The translations under genes and the position numbers were made by a program. From positions 186,001 to 250,000 of the forward strand of contig NZ_JAFBBT010000001.1 of the NCBI RefSeq assembly GCF_016907335.1: a stretch of 64,000 bases of DNA. The letters run 5' to 3'. Numbering within the stretch: position 1 is the stretch's first letter; every line of letters starts with the position of its first letter. Positions 42,459 to 50,127 of this stretch are shown piece after piece. Under the pieces are notes generated by a model, which had not been told where the DNA came from, made no database searches, and worked only from the letters and a program-made list of their open reading frames with translations. Source of the DNA: Curtobacterium herbarum. Lineage in GTDB: Bacteria > Actinomycetota > Actinomycetes > Actinomycetales > Microbacteriaceae.

Positions 42459-42487
42459 TGACAACGAGAACACTACCGATCTATCGT
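42459..42487 (+). promoter_or_regulatory. Consensus-like sigma-70 promoter of the PadR gene
   Basis: A perfect -35 TTGACA (42459-42464) is followed after 17 bp by TATCGT (42482-42487). The region is unusually AT-rich for this genome. The inner CGATCTATCG palindrome overlaps the -10 and could be the PadR operator. Confidence 0.75.
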
Positions 42488-42495
42488 TACTGCAT

Positions 42496-42520
42496 CGCGA
42501 CCGGTTGTGAACGGGTCGCG
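42496..42520 (+). promoter_or_regulatory. 5' leader stem-loop of the PadR gene
   Basis: CGCGACC (42496-42502) pairs with GGTCGCG (42514-42520) across an 11-nt loop between the promoter and the AAAGGAG Shine-Dalgarno. It may be a second operator half or a simple RNA hairpin. Confidence 0.4.
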
Positions 42521-42545
42521 AACCAACTTCGAGAAAGGAGTCGTC

Positions 42546-43262
42546 ATGCGCCCCATCGACGACGAGAACAGCTCCACGTCCCCCCGCGACCCCTTCGGTC
42601 GCGGCCAGCGCGGGCCCCGCTTCGGCAGCGCCCGCCAGCACCACGGTGCTGGGTTCCCCGGCCGTGACCACGGTGACCACGAACACGGCCGCGGTGGCCG
42701 CGGTGGTCGGGGCTTCGGCCCCGGCTTCGGCGGCCCCGGCTTCGGCGGCCCGGGGTTCGGCGGTCCGGGCTTCGGCGCCGGCTTCGGCGGCGGGTTCGGT
42801 CCGGGCTTCGGCCCCGGCCGCGAGCGCCGCCGCCGCGGTGACGTCCGTCTGGCGATCCTCGGCCTCCTCGCCGAGGGCCCGCAGAACGGTTACGCCGTCA
42901 TCAAGACGATCGCCGAGCGCACCGGCGGCGCCTGGAAGCCGAGCCCCGGCTCGGTCTACCCGACGCTCCAGCAGCTCGTCGACGAAGAGCTCGTGGTGTC
43001 CACCGGCGACGGCCGCAAGACCCTCTTCGAGCTCACCGACGCCGGCCGGGCCGAGGCCGAGTCCAAGGCCGACGAGATCGCCGCCGCGTGGGAGTCCACG
43101 CCCGGCATGCCGGACTCGCAGCGCGAGCTGTTCGAGTCCCTGCGCAAGCTCGCGAGCGTCATGCACGTGTTCCGCACGAGTGCGACGGAAGCGCAGACGA
43201 CGGCGGCCACCGAGAAGATCGACGGCCTGCGGCGCGACCTGCTCCAGGTCCTCAGCGACTGA
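42546..43262 (+). CDS. PadR-family transcriptional regulator with Gly/Phe repeat N-terminus
   Basis: This 238-residue regulator has a disordered N-terminal 100 residues with His-rich and GFGGP repeats (about 55-95), a basic patch RERRRRGD, and then a PadR winged helix (LAILGLLAEGPQNGYAVIKTI, split here, and SPGSVYPTLQQL) and a helical dimerisation tail. PadR proteins are ligand-responsive repressors, often autoregulated. The ATG at 42546 has AAAGGAG upstream and a near-consensus promoter, suggesting strong, probably self-repressed expression. No transporter target is adjacent. Confidence 0.9.
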   Translation: MRPIDDENSSTSPRDPFGRGQRGPRFGSARQHHGAGFPGRDHGDHEHGRGGRGGRGFGPGFGGPGFGGPGFGGPGFGAGFGGGFGPGFGPGRERRRRGDVRLAILGLLAEGPQNGYAVIKTIAERTGGAWKPSPGSVYPTLQQLVDEELVVSTGDGRKTLFELTDAGRAEAESKADEIAAAWESTPGMPDSQRELFESLRKLASVMHVFRTSATEAQTTAATEKIDGLRRDLLQVLSD

Positions 43263-43295
43263 GCGGTCGGCGTCACGGCGCCGCGCCACCGCGCC

Positions 43296-43351
43296 ACAGA
43301 CCGGACGGGAGGCCCGTTGCCAGCTGGCAACGGGCCTCCCGTTCCGTCTGT
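43296..43351. terminator. Bidirectional terminator, 56-bp inverted repeat
   Basis: The arms 43296-43323 and 43324-43351 pair at 26 of 28 positions with no spacer. It lies between convergent genes (stops 43262 and 43367). The arms carry the dispersed GGACGGGAGGCCC motif. Confidence 0.75.
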
Positions 43352-43366
43352 GCCGGTCCGGCGGTG

Positions 43367-44335
43367 TCAGCCGGCCGAGGGCGGGACCACGTCCCAGTGC
43401 TCACGGATCAGCCCGCCGTCGACGCGGAAGAGGTCCGCGGCGAGGAACGGGCTGTCCGCCGATGCGCCGACCGGTCGGGAGAACGTCCACACCAGGTCCC
43501 CGTCGGACAGGGAGACCACCGACTCCTGCGCCGGGAAGGACGTGCCGCCGCCGAACAGCTTCTTCAGCGCGGCCGTGCCGTTCGGTGCGACCGGGTTGTG
43601 CTGCAGGTACTTCGGGTCGAAGTCCCGGTCGAGCACCGACACGTCGTGGTCGCGGAACAGGGTGTCGTAGGCGCTGACGGCGAAGCGGCGGTTCCGCTCC
43701 TCCTGCCGTTCGGACGGGTGACGCTGCGCGGCCGGGGCCCGGTACAGGTCGCTGAACATCGTGTTGGTGTTGCCGCTGGCCGGCTTCCCGGTCGCCACCG
43801 GCTGGGCGAGTGACCAGTGCTCGACGACACGACCACCGCTGACCCGGAAGAGGTCGACCGCGGCCTCACCCTGCCGTTCGTCGTGCACGTCGGCGGTGAG
43901 CTGCCAGTGCACCGCGACCAGGTCCCCGTCGGCCGCGATGTGCTTCACGACCGCGTGCGCTCCGGCGATCCGTGCGTGGTCCGCGCGGAAGGCCGCGAGG
44001 ACCCCGGCCGGCCCGGCCGTCCCGCCGTGGGTGACGGCGTCCGGTGCGACGATGCTGCGCGCGGCCCGGACGGCCGCGGCACTGGACGGGTCCGGGAAGA
44101 CCTGGGTGAACAGCCGCCGGACCAGGCTGGCGTCGGTCCGCTCGGCCGCGGCGTCCAGGCGGTTGCCGGTACCGCCGGACCCGGTCGTGGCAGTGGAGGT
44201 GGTGGACGCGGCCGCGGCCGTCGTCGTGGGGGCGGCCGAGGCCGGGCCGGCGGAGCAGCCGGCGAGCAGGGCGGCGCCCGCGGCTGCAGCGGCAGCGCGC
44301 GCGAGCAGGAGTGCTGTCGTTCGTGGTGTCGTCAT
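43367..44335 (-). CDS. Lipoprotein with two SnoaL/NTF2-like domains
   Basis: This 322-residue protein has a signal peptide with lipobox ALLAGC (Cys27), a Thr/Ala/Ser-rich linker (30-55), and two consecutive SnoaL-like domains. Each contains the paired pattern GDLVAVHWQLT..VDLFRVSGGRVVEHW and GDLVWTFSRP..ADLFRVDGGLIREHWD, typical of SnoaL-like polyketide cyclase-fold proteins. The surface-anchored location is unusual for the family. The ATG at 44335 was chosen because upstream codons lie in tandem repeats. Function is unknown. Confidence 0.8.
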   Translation of the reverse strand: MTTPRTTALLLARAAAAAAGAALLAGCSAGPASAAPTTTAAAASTTSTATTGSGGTGNRLDAAAERTDASLVRRLFTQVFPDPSSAAAVRAARSIVAPDAVTHGGTAGPAGVLAAFRADHARIAGAHAVVKHIAADGDLVAVHWQLTADVHDERQGEAAVDLFRVSGGRVVEHWSLAQPVATGKPASGNTNTMFSDLYRAPAAQRHPSERQEERNRRFAVSAYDTLFRDHDVSVLDRDFDPKYLQHNPVAPNGTAALKKLFGGGTSFPAQESVVSLSDGDLVWTFSRPVGASADSPFLAADLFRVDGGLIREHWDVVPPSAG

Positions 44336-44419
44336 GGCCTCACCCTCTTGGCGGGGGCTGGATCCTCCCGGCGAGAGCGCGGGCCGGTGCGTGAGGACCC
44401 GCACATCACGAGCGCTCCT

Positions 44420-44479
44420 CACCCGCACCCGGTGCACCCGCACCCGGTGCACCCGGACCCGGTGCACCCGGACCCGGTC
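44420..44479. repeat. Four tandem 15-bp repeats
   Basis: Units at 44420, 44435, 44450 and 44465 follow CACCCGSACCCGGTG. They lie between divergent genes (starts 44335 and 44553), so repeat number could affect promoter spacing. Confidence 0.8.
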
Positions 44480-44552
44480 GTGCGGGGGACCAGGAGCGCA
44501 CTGCGGCCGGGTCCGTCGCCGAGTTCGCCGCCGGGCCTGGTAGGAACGGTGC

Positions 44553-45107
44553 ATGTCCTCGCTGCGCACCCCCGACCCCGATCCCGACTCCGGCTCCGGC
44601 TGGCTGTCGGACGAGGAACTCGCGTCCGTCCGTCGTCACCTGCCGATCTCCTACGTCGAGGCGGTGCCCGTGCGGCTCGACGGCCTCGGCGTCGTGACCG
44701 AGGTCGGGATCCTGCTGCGGGTGTCGTCGAGCGGGTCGATCGCCCGCACGCTCGTCTCCGGCCGCGTGATGTACGGCGAGTCGATCCGCACCGCGCTGTT
44801 CCGCCACCTCGAGAAGGACCTCGGGCCGATGGCGTTCCCGCAGCTGCCGGCGAGCCCGAACCCGTTCACGGTCGCCGAGTACTTCCCGCTGCCCGGTGCC
44901 TCGGTGTACACCGACGAGCGGCAGCACGCGATCTCCCTGGCGTACGTCGTCCCCGTCACGGGCACGTGCGAACCGCGCCAGGACGCCCTCGAGCTCACGT
45001 GGATGAGCCCGATGGAGGCGGCGTCCGACGCCGTCGCCGACGAGATGGAGGGCGGCCGCGGCACGCTCCTCCGCGCGGGCCTGGCCTCGGTCGGCGCGCT
45101 GCACTGA
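44553..45107 (+). CDS. DUF4916 NUDIX-like protein
   Basis: This 184-residue protein matches the DUF4916 group, which has a NUDIX-like fold: WLSDEELASVRRHLPISYVEAVPV, then GLGVVTEVGILLR and SPNPFTVAEYFPLPG. A canonical NUDIX box (GX5EX7REUXEEXGU) is not obvious, so hydrolase activity is uncertain. The ATG at 44553 is close to the tandem repeats upstream. It ends 36 bp before a perfect palindromic terminator. Confidence 0.78.
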   Translation: MSSLRTPDPDPDSGSGWLSDEELASVRRHLPISYVEAVPVRLDGLGVVTEVGILLRVSSSGSIARTLVSGRVMYGESIRTALFRHLEKDLGPMAFPQLPASPNPFTVAEYFPLPGASVYTDERQHAISLAYVVPVTGTCEPRQDALELTWMSPMEAASDAVADEMEGGRGTLLRAGLASVGALH

Positions 45108-45143
45108 GTCGCGCCGTCCTGGGCCGTCGGCCCCGGCACACGA

Positions 45144-45179
45144 CGAAGCCCCCGGATCCGATCGGATCCGGGGGCTTCG
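45144..45179. terminator. Perfect 36-bp palindromic terminator
   Basis: The sequence from 45144 to 45179 is a perfect inverted repeat (CGAAGCCCCCGGATCCGA and its complement) with no spacer. It lies between convergent genes (stops 45107 and 45204) and should terminate in both directions. Confidence 0.8.
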
Positions 45180-45203
45180 CAGCGCGGTACGAGACCGGCT
45201 TGG

Positions 45204-45404
45204 TTACTTGTCGTTCTTGAAGCTGTCGGCGACGCCGTGGGCCGCGTCCTTCACGTCCGTGACGCCCTGCTTGGCCGAGGCCTTGCCCTGGTCGGTCTGG
45301 CCTTCGGCCTTCAGGCGGTCGTTGTCCGTGGCGTTGCCGAGGGCTTCCTTGGCCTTGCCTGCCGCCTTCTCAGCGGCGTTCTTGATGTCTTCGATCCCAG
45401 CCAT
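45204..45404 (-). CDS. CsbD-family stress protein
   Basis: This 66-residue, highly charged and hydrophilic protein belongs to the CsbD family: AGIEDIKNAAEKAAGKAKEA followed by TDNDRLKAEGQTDQGKA. Family members are general-stress proteins of unknown mechanism; Bacillus CsbD is sigma-B dependent. The ATG at 45404 has a GAGAGGAG Shine-Dalgarno. No sigma-B-type promoter could be firmly identified upstream. Confidence 0.9.
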   Translation of the reverse strand: MAGIEDIKNAAEKAAGKAKEALGNATDNDRLKAEGQTDQGKASAKQGVTDVKDAAHGVADSFKNDK

Positions 45405-45518
45405 GTGCGCTCCTCTCGACAACGGAAAAAGTCCCCGACGGCTGCTCGCGCACCCGCCGGTGACCAGAACCGTACGCCCGTCGTCCGTGGACTTCGGAGG
45501 AAGCGTTCAGGACCAGGG

Positions 45519-47153
45519 TCAGCGGCCGGTACCGGCCGGACGGGAGGCGCGGCGCGAGCCACCACGACGGCCTGCGGGAGCAGCGTCGTCACGCGGCGCA
45601 CGGCCGGCGCTGTAGCCGCCGTCCGAGGACCAGACCGACGCCGAGCCACCGCGGGTGGTGTCGGAACCGGCGCGACGCGGCGCACCGCGACGGTCGTCGC
45701 GACCGGCGCTCTCGGAACGGCCGCCACGGCGGGCGCCGGAACCGGCCGAGTCGGAACCGGCGGCGGAGCGACCGGCGGAGGACGAGCCTCCCGAACGGCC
45801 ACCGGTGCCACCGGCGGGGGCGCCACGACCACGCGAGCGGCCACGGCCCTGGCCGGCGGTGTCACCCGACGACTGGCGGCGCGACGGCTGCTGCTGCTGG
45901 GGAGCGGGGGTGGTGTCCTCGCGGTACGGGGCCACCGCGCCGACGAGCTCGGTCACGGCCGCGGAGGTCGCGGTGACGTGCTGCGGGCTGACCTTGATCG
46001 CTGCGGCACGCATCATCTGTGCGACGTCGCGACGCTCGGCCGGCATCGTCACGGTGACGACGTCGCCCGACGAACCGGCACGGGCGGTGCGGCCGGAGCG
46101 GTGCAGGTACGCCTTGTGCTCGGTGGGCGGGTCGACGTGCACGACGAGCTCGACGGCGTCGACGTGCACACCGCGGGCGGCGACGTCGGTCGCGACGAGC
46201 ACCAGGGCGTCACCGGAGGAGAACCGGGCGAGGTTCCGCTCGCGGGCACCCTGCGAGAGGTTGCCCTGCAGGTCGACGGCCGGGATGCCCTGGCTGGAGA
46301 GCTGCTTGGCGAGGCGCTTCGCGTGGTGCTTCGTGCGCATGAAGAGGATGCGACGGCCGGTGCCGGAGGCCAGGGCCTTGACCAGGTCCTTCTTGGCGTC
46401 GGCGTCCGCGACCTCGAAGAGGTGGTGGGTCATCGCCTCGACGGGGCTGTTCTCGTCGTCGACCGAGTGCATCACCGGGTCGTGCAGGAACTTCTTGACG
46501 AGCTTGTCCACGCCGTTGTCGAGCGTGGCGGAGAACAGCAGGCGCTGGCCCTTGACCGGGGTGGCCTGCATGATCTTGGTGACGCCGGGCAGGAAGCCCA
46601 TGTCGGCCATGTGGTCGGCCTCGTCGAGGACGGTGACCTCGATGGCGTCCAGGTGCACGTGGCCCTGCTGCATGAGGTCGGCGAGGCGGCCCGGGCAGGC
46701 CACGACGATGTCGACGCCGCGGTTCAGCGCCTCGACCTGACGGCCCTGACCGACACCACCGAAGATGGTCGTCGTGTTCAGGCCCATGGCCTTGGCGAGG
46801 GGCGCGAGCGTCGCGTCGATCTGCGTCGCGAGCTCACGGGTCGGGGCGAGCACCAGGGCGCGGGGGCGACCGGCGCGACGGTTGCGGGAGGACGCGGCCA
46901 GGCGAGCGGCGAGGGGGATCGCGAAGGCGATCGTCTTGCCGGAGCCGGTGCGGCCGCGGCCGAGCACGTCCTTGCCCTGGAGCGAGTCGGGCAGGGTGTC
47001 GACCTGGATCGGGAAGGCGTTCTCCTTGCCCTGGCCGACGAGGACGTCGACCATCGGGGCGGGGACACCGAGGTCGGCGAACCGGACGTCGGTGCTGTCG
47101 GCGCTCTGGGTCGTGCTGGTGTTCTGGGTCGTGCTGGAGTTCTGGGTGGTCAT
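45519..47153 (-). CDS. DEAD-box RNA helicase
   Basis: This 544-residue ATP-dependent RNA helicase has a Q-motif with Phe25 and Gln50, motif I GRTGSGKT (67-74), PTRELA, DEAD in VLDEADHMADMGF, SAT, and motif VI HRSGRTARAG. A Gln patch and an Arg/Gly/Ser-rich tail of about 150 residues (RGRSRGRG, GGRSGGSS) follow, typical of RNA-annealing tails. The N-terminus has repeated TTQNSS units. Such helicases act in cold adaptation and ribosome assembly. A non-coding leader of over 300 nt precedes the start. Confidence 0.93.
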   Translation of the reverse strand: MTTQNSSTTQNTSTTQSADSTDVRFADLGVPAPMVDVLVGQGKENAFPIQVDTLPDSLQGKDVLGRGRTGSGKTIAFAIPLAARLAASSRNRRAGRPRALVLAPTRELATQIDATLAPLAKAMGLNTTTIFGGVGQGRQVEALNRGVDIVVACPGRLADLMQQGHVHLDAIEVTVLDEADHMADMGFLPGVTKIMQATPVKGQRLLFSATLDNGVDKLVKKFLHDPVMHSVDDENSPVEAMTHHLFEVADADAKKDLVKALASGTGRRILFMRTKHHAKRLAKQLSSQGIPAVDLQGNLSQGARERNLARFSSGDALVLVATDVAARGVHVDAVELVVHVDPPTEHKAYLHRSGRTARAGSSGDVVTVTMPAERRDVAQMMRAAAIKVSPQHVTATSAAVTELVGAVAPYREDTTPAPQQQQPSRRQSSGDTAGQGRGRSRGRGAPAGGTGGRSGGSSSAGRSAAGSDSAGSGARRGGRSESAGRDDRRGAPRRAGSDTTRGGSASVWSSDGGYSAGRAPRDDAAPAGRRGGSRRASRPAGTGR

Positions 47154-47603
47154 GGTGACCTCTCGGGCCCGGGAGGGCCGGAAGGGCGCGCGGTCGAGGC
47201 CGGCGCGGGCGGGAGCGCATCCGCGCAGCGGTCCGGGTCCTGGTGGACGTCGGTGCTGGAGTGCGGGTGCTGTCGCCGCAGCAGAGAGCCTGGCACCGGG
47301 ATCTGCGCCACCGGACGGATTCCGGGGCGAGGGTGGTGCGCGATACACATCGGTGTCGGTTCCGCACGTGATCCGACCAGACACGGGGGTCTGTCCGTCT
47401 CGTGCGGGACACCGGGAGTTTCGGGGGCGTCCGTACGACGCACGAGGCGATCGGCGCCTCGAGTGGTACCAGCATAGCGGGCTCGGGCGTCGGAACGGGA
47501 GGGGGGTCCTCGTCGGGCGTCCGTCGGGCCGCCCGCCGGGGTCACGGGTCGGCTGTCCTGGACGGCGGCACGGACGGGTCGCAGCAACGTGCGAGGATGC
47601 CTC
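47154..47603. other. 450-bp intergenic region: long leader of the helicase gene
   Basis: No supported gene lies here. On the reverse strand a -10-like TATGCT (47471-47476) would give the DEAD-box helicase mRNA a 5' leader of about 310 nt, common for cold-shock helicases. The helicase Shine-Dalgarno is GAGAGGT near 47159. The GH114 gene on the forward strand must have its promoter between about 47480 and 47590. Confidence 0.5.
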
Positions 47604-48500
47604 GTGCTCTTCCGCAGGTCCCTCGTCACCATCGCCGTGCTCGCCGTCGCCGTCACCGGCCTGACGGGCTGCGCCGGCGGCACCGGGTCCGCGGGCACCA
47701 CCCCCGGCACGCACCGCACCGTCGACGACGCCGGGACGGGAGGCGCGACCGCCGGTGTCGACGTCGCCGCACGTGCCCTGCCCACCGGCGGGATCCCCGA
47801 CTACCAGCTCGGCGGGTCGTACACACCGCCCGCGGGCGTCACGGTCGTCGAACGGGACAGCACGGAGAAGCCCGCCGCCGGCGTGTACGGCATCTGTTAC
47901 GTCAACGGGTTCCAGACGCAGCCCGAGGACCGGGCCTCGTGGCTGTCCGAGCACCCGGGTGCGATCCTCCGCACGGCCGCCGGCAAGCCCGTCATCGACC
48001 CGGGGTGGCCGGACGAACTCATCCTCGACACCCGGACCGCGAGCGCCCGGGCCACGATCACCGCGGTGCTGACCCGGTCGATCGCCCGGTGCGCCGACCG
48101 CGGGTTCGACGCCGTCGAGTTCGACAACCTGGACTCGTGGACCCGCTCCGGCGGCCGGATGACCCGCTCGGGGAACCTGGCGCTCGCCGCGTCGCTCGTC
48201 CGGGTCGCCCACCAGCACGGCCTCGCCGCCGCGCAGAAGAACACCCCGCAGCTCGGCACCTCCGGTCGGGAGCGCACCGGGTTCGACTTCGTGGTCGCCG
48301 AGGAGTGCGTGCAGTACGACGAGTGCGCCGCCTACACGGACGTGTACGGGGCGCGCGTGATCGACGTCGAGTACGCGGACACCCTCAAGGGGAAGTGGTC
48401 CGCCGTCTGTGCGATGACCGACCGCCCGCGGATGACGATCCTCCGCGACCGGGACCTCGTGCCGGCCGGCGAGGACGGGTACGTCTTCCGCCACTGCTGA
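47604..48500 (+). CDS. Secreted GH114-like endo-alpha-1,4-polygalactosaminidase lipoprotein
   Basis: This 298-residue lipoprotein (signal peptide, lipobox GLTGC with Cys23) carries a GH114/TM1410-like TIM-barrel. Recognisable parts are PDYQLGGSY, VYGICYVNGFQTQP, RGFDAVEFDNLDSW, which contains the likely catalytic acids, and AQKNTPQL. GH114 enzymes cut galactosamine-rich exopolysaccharides. GTG 47604 was preferred to GTG 47589 because GAGGA lies at the proper distance. The gene is single and divergent from the helicase. Confidence 0.82.
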   Translation: MLFRRSLVTIAVLAVAVTGLTGCAGGTGSAGTTPGTHRTVDDAGTGGATAGVDVAARALPTGGIPDYQLGGSYTPPAGVTVVERDSTEKPAAGVYGICYVNGFQTQPEDRASWLSEHPGAILRTAAGKPVIDPGWPDELILDTRTASARATITAVLTRSIARCADRGFDAVEFDNLDSWTRSGGRMTRSGNLALAASLVRVAHQHGLAAAQKNTPQLGTSGRERTGFDFVVAEECVQYDECAAYTDVYGARVIDVEYADTLKGKWSAVCAMTDRPRMTILRDRDLVPAGEDGYVFRHC

Positions 48501-48554
48501 GCGGGGCAGGCGGGCTTCGCGCCCAGCGCGAACCCGGTGAACCCGGCGGACCGA

Positions 48555-48914
48555 CTACGCGGGCCAGGCGTCGTGCAGCGCAGCAGCCGTCTGGTCGGCC
48601 GACAGTCCGGCCTCTCGTGCGGCTGCGACGAGGGCGGCGGCGGCGTGCGTCACCGACTCGGGCACGGCGGCCGGCCGCACCACCCGGGTTCCGGCGCCCC
48701 GTGCGGTCTGCACGAGCCCGGCCTCCTCGAGCAGCTGGTAGGCCTTCGCGACCGTCCCCGCGGCGAGCCCGAGTTCCGCGGCCAGTCCGCGGACGCTCGG
48801 CAGGCGCTCCCCGTCGACCAGGTACCCGGCGGCGATCTGGGCGGCGAGCTGTGAGCGGACCTGCTCGAAGGGCGGCACGCGGCCGCCGGCGTCGATCGCG
48901 ACGAATCCCGACAT
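48555..48914 (-). CDS. GntR-family regulator (YtrA type)
   Basis: This 119-residue regulator is little more than a GntR winged helix: PPFEQVRSQLAAQIAAGYLVDG, LPSVRGLAAELGLAAGTVAKAYQLLEEAGLV (both split), and a short helical tail. The size matches the YtrA subfamily, which lacks a large effector domain and usually controls ABC transporters. None is adjacent. It lies 10 bp after the DUF1684 gene on the same strand and probably shares its transcript. Confidence 0.9.
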   Translation of the reverse strand: MSGFVAIDAGGRVPPFEQVRSQLAAQIAAGYLVDGERLPSVRGLAAELGLAAGTVAKAYQLLEEAGLVQTARGAGTRVVRPAAVPESVTHAAAALVAAAREAGLSADQTAAALHDAWPA

Positions 48915-48924
48915 GCGGTCCACC

Positions 48925-49557
48925 CTAGGAGCCGTACCGTTCGCCGACCGGGACCGCCACGGGCAGGGTGTTGCCGGGAGGCGCGAGCGGGCAGGCCCAC
49001 GCCGGGTCGTAGGCGCACGACGGGTTGTACGCGAAGTTGAAGTCGAGGACGAGCTCGCCGTCACCGCCGCCCAGGTCGGAGCCCTTGATGGTGTCGATCA
49101 GGTAGCGCCCGCCGCCGTAGGTCCCGCCCGGCTTGCCGGCGCTCGCGTCCTTCACGGGCACGAACAGGCCGCCCGCGTAGCCGCCGTGCGCCCACACGTC
49201 GAGCGACCCGACGCCGGGGACCTGCACGATGCCGAGTCGGTCGAAGTGCACGATGCCGTCCGTGCCGGTCTCGACGTCGAGCACCTTCGGCTCGGCCTCC
49301 TCGATCCGGGCGTGGAAGCGCCAGGCCGGGTCGTAGGCCGGGAAGGGCAGGGCGGTGAACCCGGCGGCGTCCTCGGGCAGGAGCGGGCTGGCCGGGTGCG
49401 CACGGAACATGGCGTCGCGGGCCTCGCGCCACAGCGTGTGGGCCGCCTCGGGCTCGGGCGTCGCCCGGACCCGGCGGAAGAGGTCGAACGTCTCGCGACG
49501 CCAGTCGGCGGTGGCGAGTGCGGTGCGGACGCGGTCGGTGGTCTCCGTCTGGGTCAC
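48925..49557 (-). CDS. DUF1684 family protein
   Basis: This 210-residue protein belongs to DUF1684, recognised by SPLLPEDAAGFTALPFPAYDP, GGYAGGLFVPVKDASAG, GGGRYLIDTIKGSDLG and the conserved LDFNFAYNPSCAYDPAWACPLAPPGN (pieces quoted singly). The conserved Cys and Asp residues near the end are intact. The reaction of the family is not known. The GTG start at 49557 lies 16 bp after the SRPBCC-like gene, so the four reverse genes 48555-50760 are probably an operon or two. Confidence 0.87.
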   Translation of the reverse strand: MTQTETTDRVRTALATADWRRETFDLFRRVRATPEPEAAHTLWREARDAMFRAHPASPLLPEDAAGFTALPFPAYDPAWRFHARIEEAEPKVLDVETGTDGIVHFDRLGIVQVPGVGSLDVWAHGGYAGGLFVPVKDASAGKPGGTYGGGRYLIDTIKGSDLGGGDGELVLDFNFAYNPSCAYDPAWACPLAPPGNTLPVAVPVGERYGS

Positions 49558-49573
49558 GTCGACGAGCGTACGC

Positions 49574-50047
49574 TCACGCCCGCCAGGTGGGGGCCAGGGC
49601 GCGCATCCGGAACGCCCGCCACTGCCAGATGACCCACATGCCGGGCCAGAGCGCGAGCCCGAGGAGCGCCGGCCGGGTGCGGTAGGTCAGGCGGTCACGG
49701 AACAGGGTCCGGCCGTCGGGCAGCGCGGACACGGCCATCCGGTGGCGCATGTCCATCCGGGCGAACAGGCCGCTCGTGCCGCCGCCACGGTCGACCTGGA
49801 TCGGGACGCCGTCGGTCTCGTGCAGCTCGATGTCGACGTGGCTCGCGCCGCTCGGCACCAGGCCGAACGTCGACGCGCTGATCGGGTGCGGCTCGTCCGG
49901 TGTCCAGTGCTCGGGGAACCCGGCGGGGTCGAGCGAGCGGTAGACGAGGAACGGCTTGGTGACGGCGACCATCACGGACGGCCGGAGGAGGGCGTCCCGG
50001 ACGGCGTCGACGGGAGCGTCCAGGACGATGCGGAGACCGACGTGCAT
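49574..50047 (-). CDS. SRPBCC-fold-like hypothetical protein
   Basis: This 157-residue protein has the layout of SRPBCC (START/Bet v 1-like) proteins: an N-terminal strand HVGLRIVLDAPVDAVRDAL, internal strands including SHVDIELHE and TLFRDRLTYRTRP, and a hydrophobic C-terminal helix WPGMWVIWQWRAFRMRAL. I cannot name a family with certainty. The ATG at 50047 follows the pattern better than one three codons upstream. It is next to DUF1684 and GNAT genes. Confidence 0.65.
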   Translation of the reverse strand: MHVGLRIVLDAPVDAVRDALLRPSVMVAVTKPFLVYRSLDPAGFPEHWTPDEPHPISASTFGLVPSGASHVDIELHETDGVPIQVDRGGGTSGLFARMDMRHRMAVSALPDGRTLFRDRLTYRTRPALLGLALWPGMWVIWQWRAFRMRALAPTWRA

Positions 50048-50127
50048 GGCGCGCACGCTACGCGGACCGGCTGGGGTCCGCCCGCGCCGCCACCGTCACG
50101 CGCCAGCGGGTCGGGCGTACCAGCGGA

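Noticed and set aside
40181..42667. 828-codon forward frame opposite lhr
   Set aside because: It overlaps lhr on the other strand and runs into the PadR promoter; no recognisable domain.
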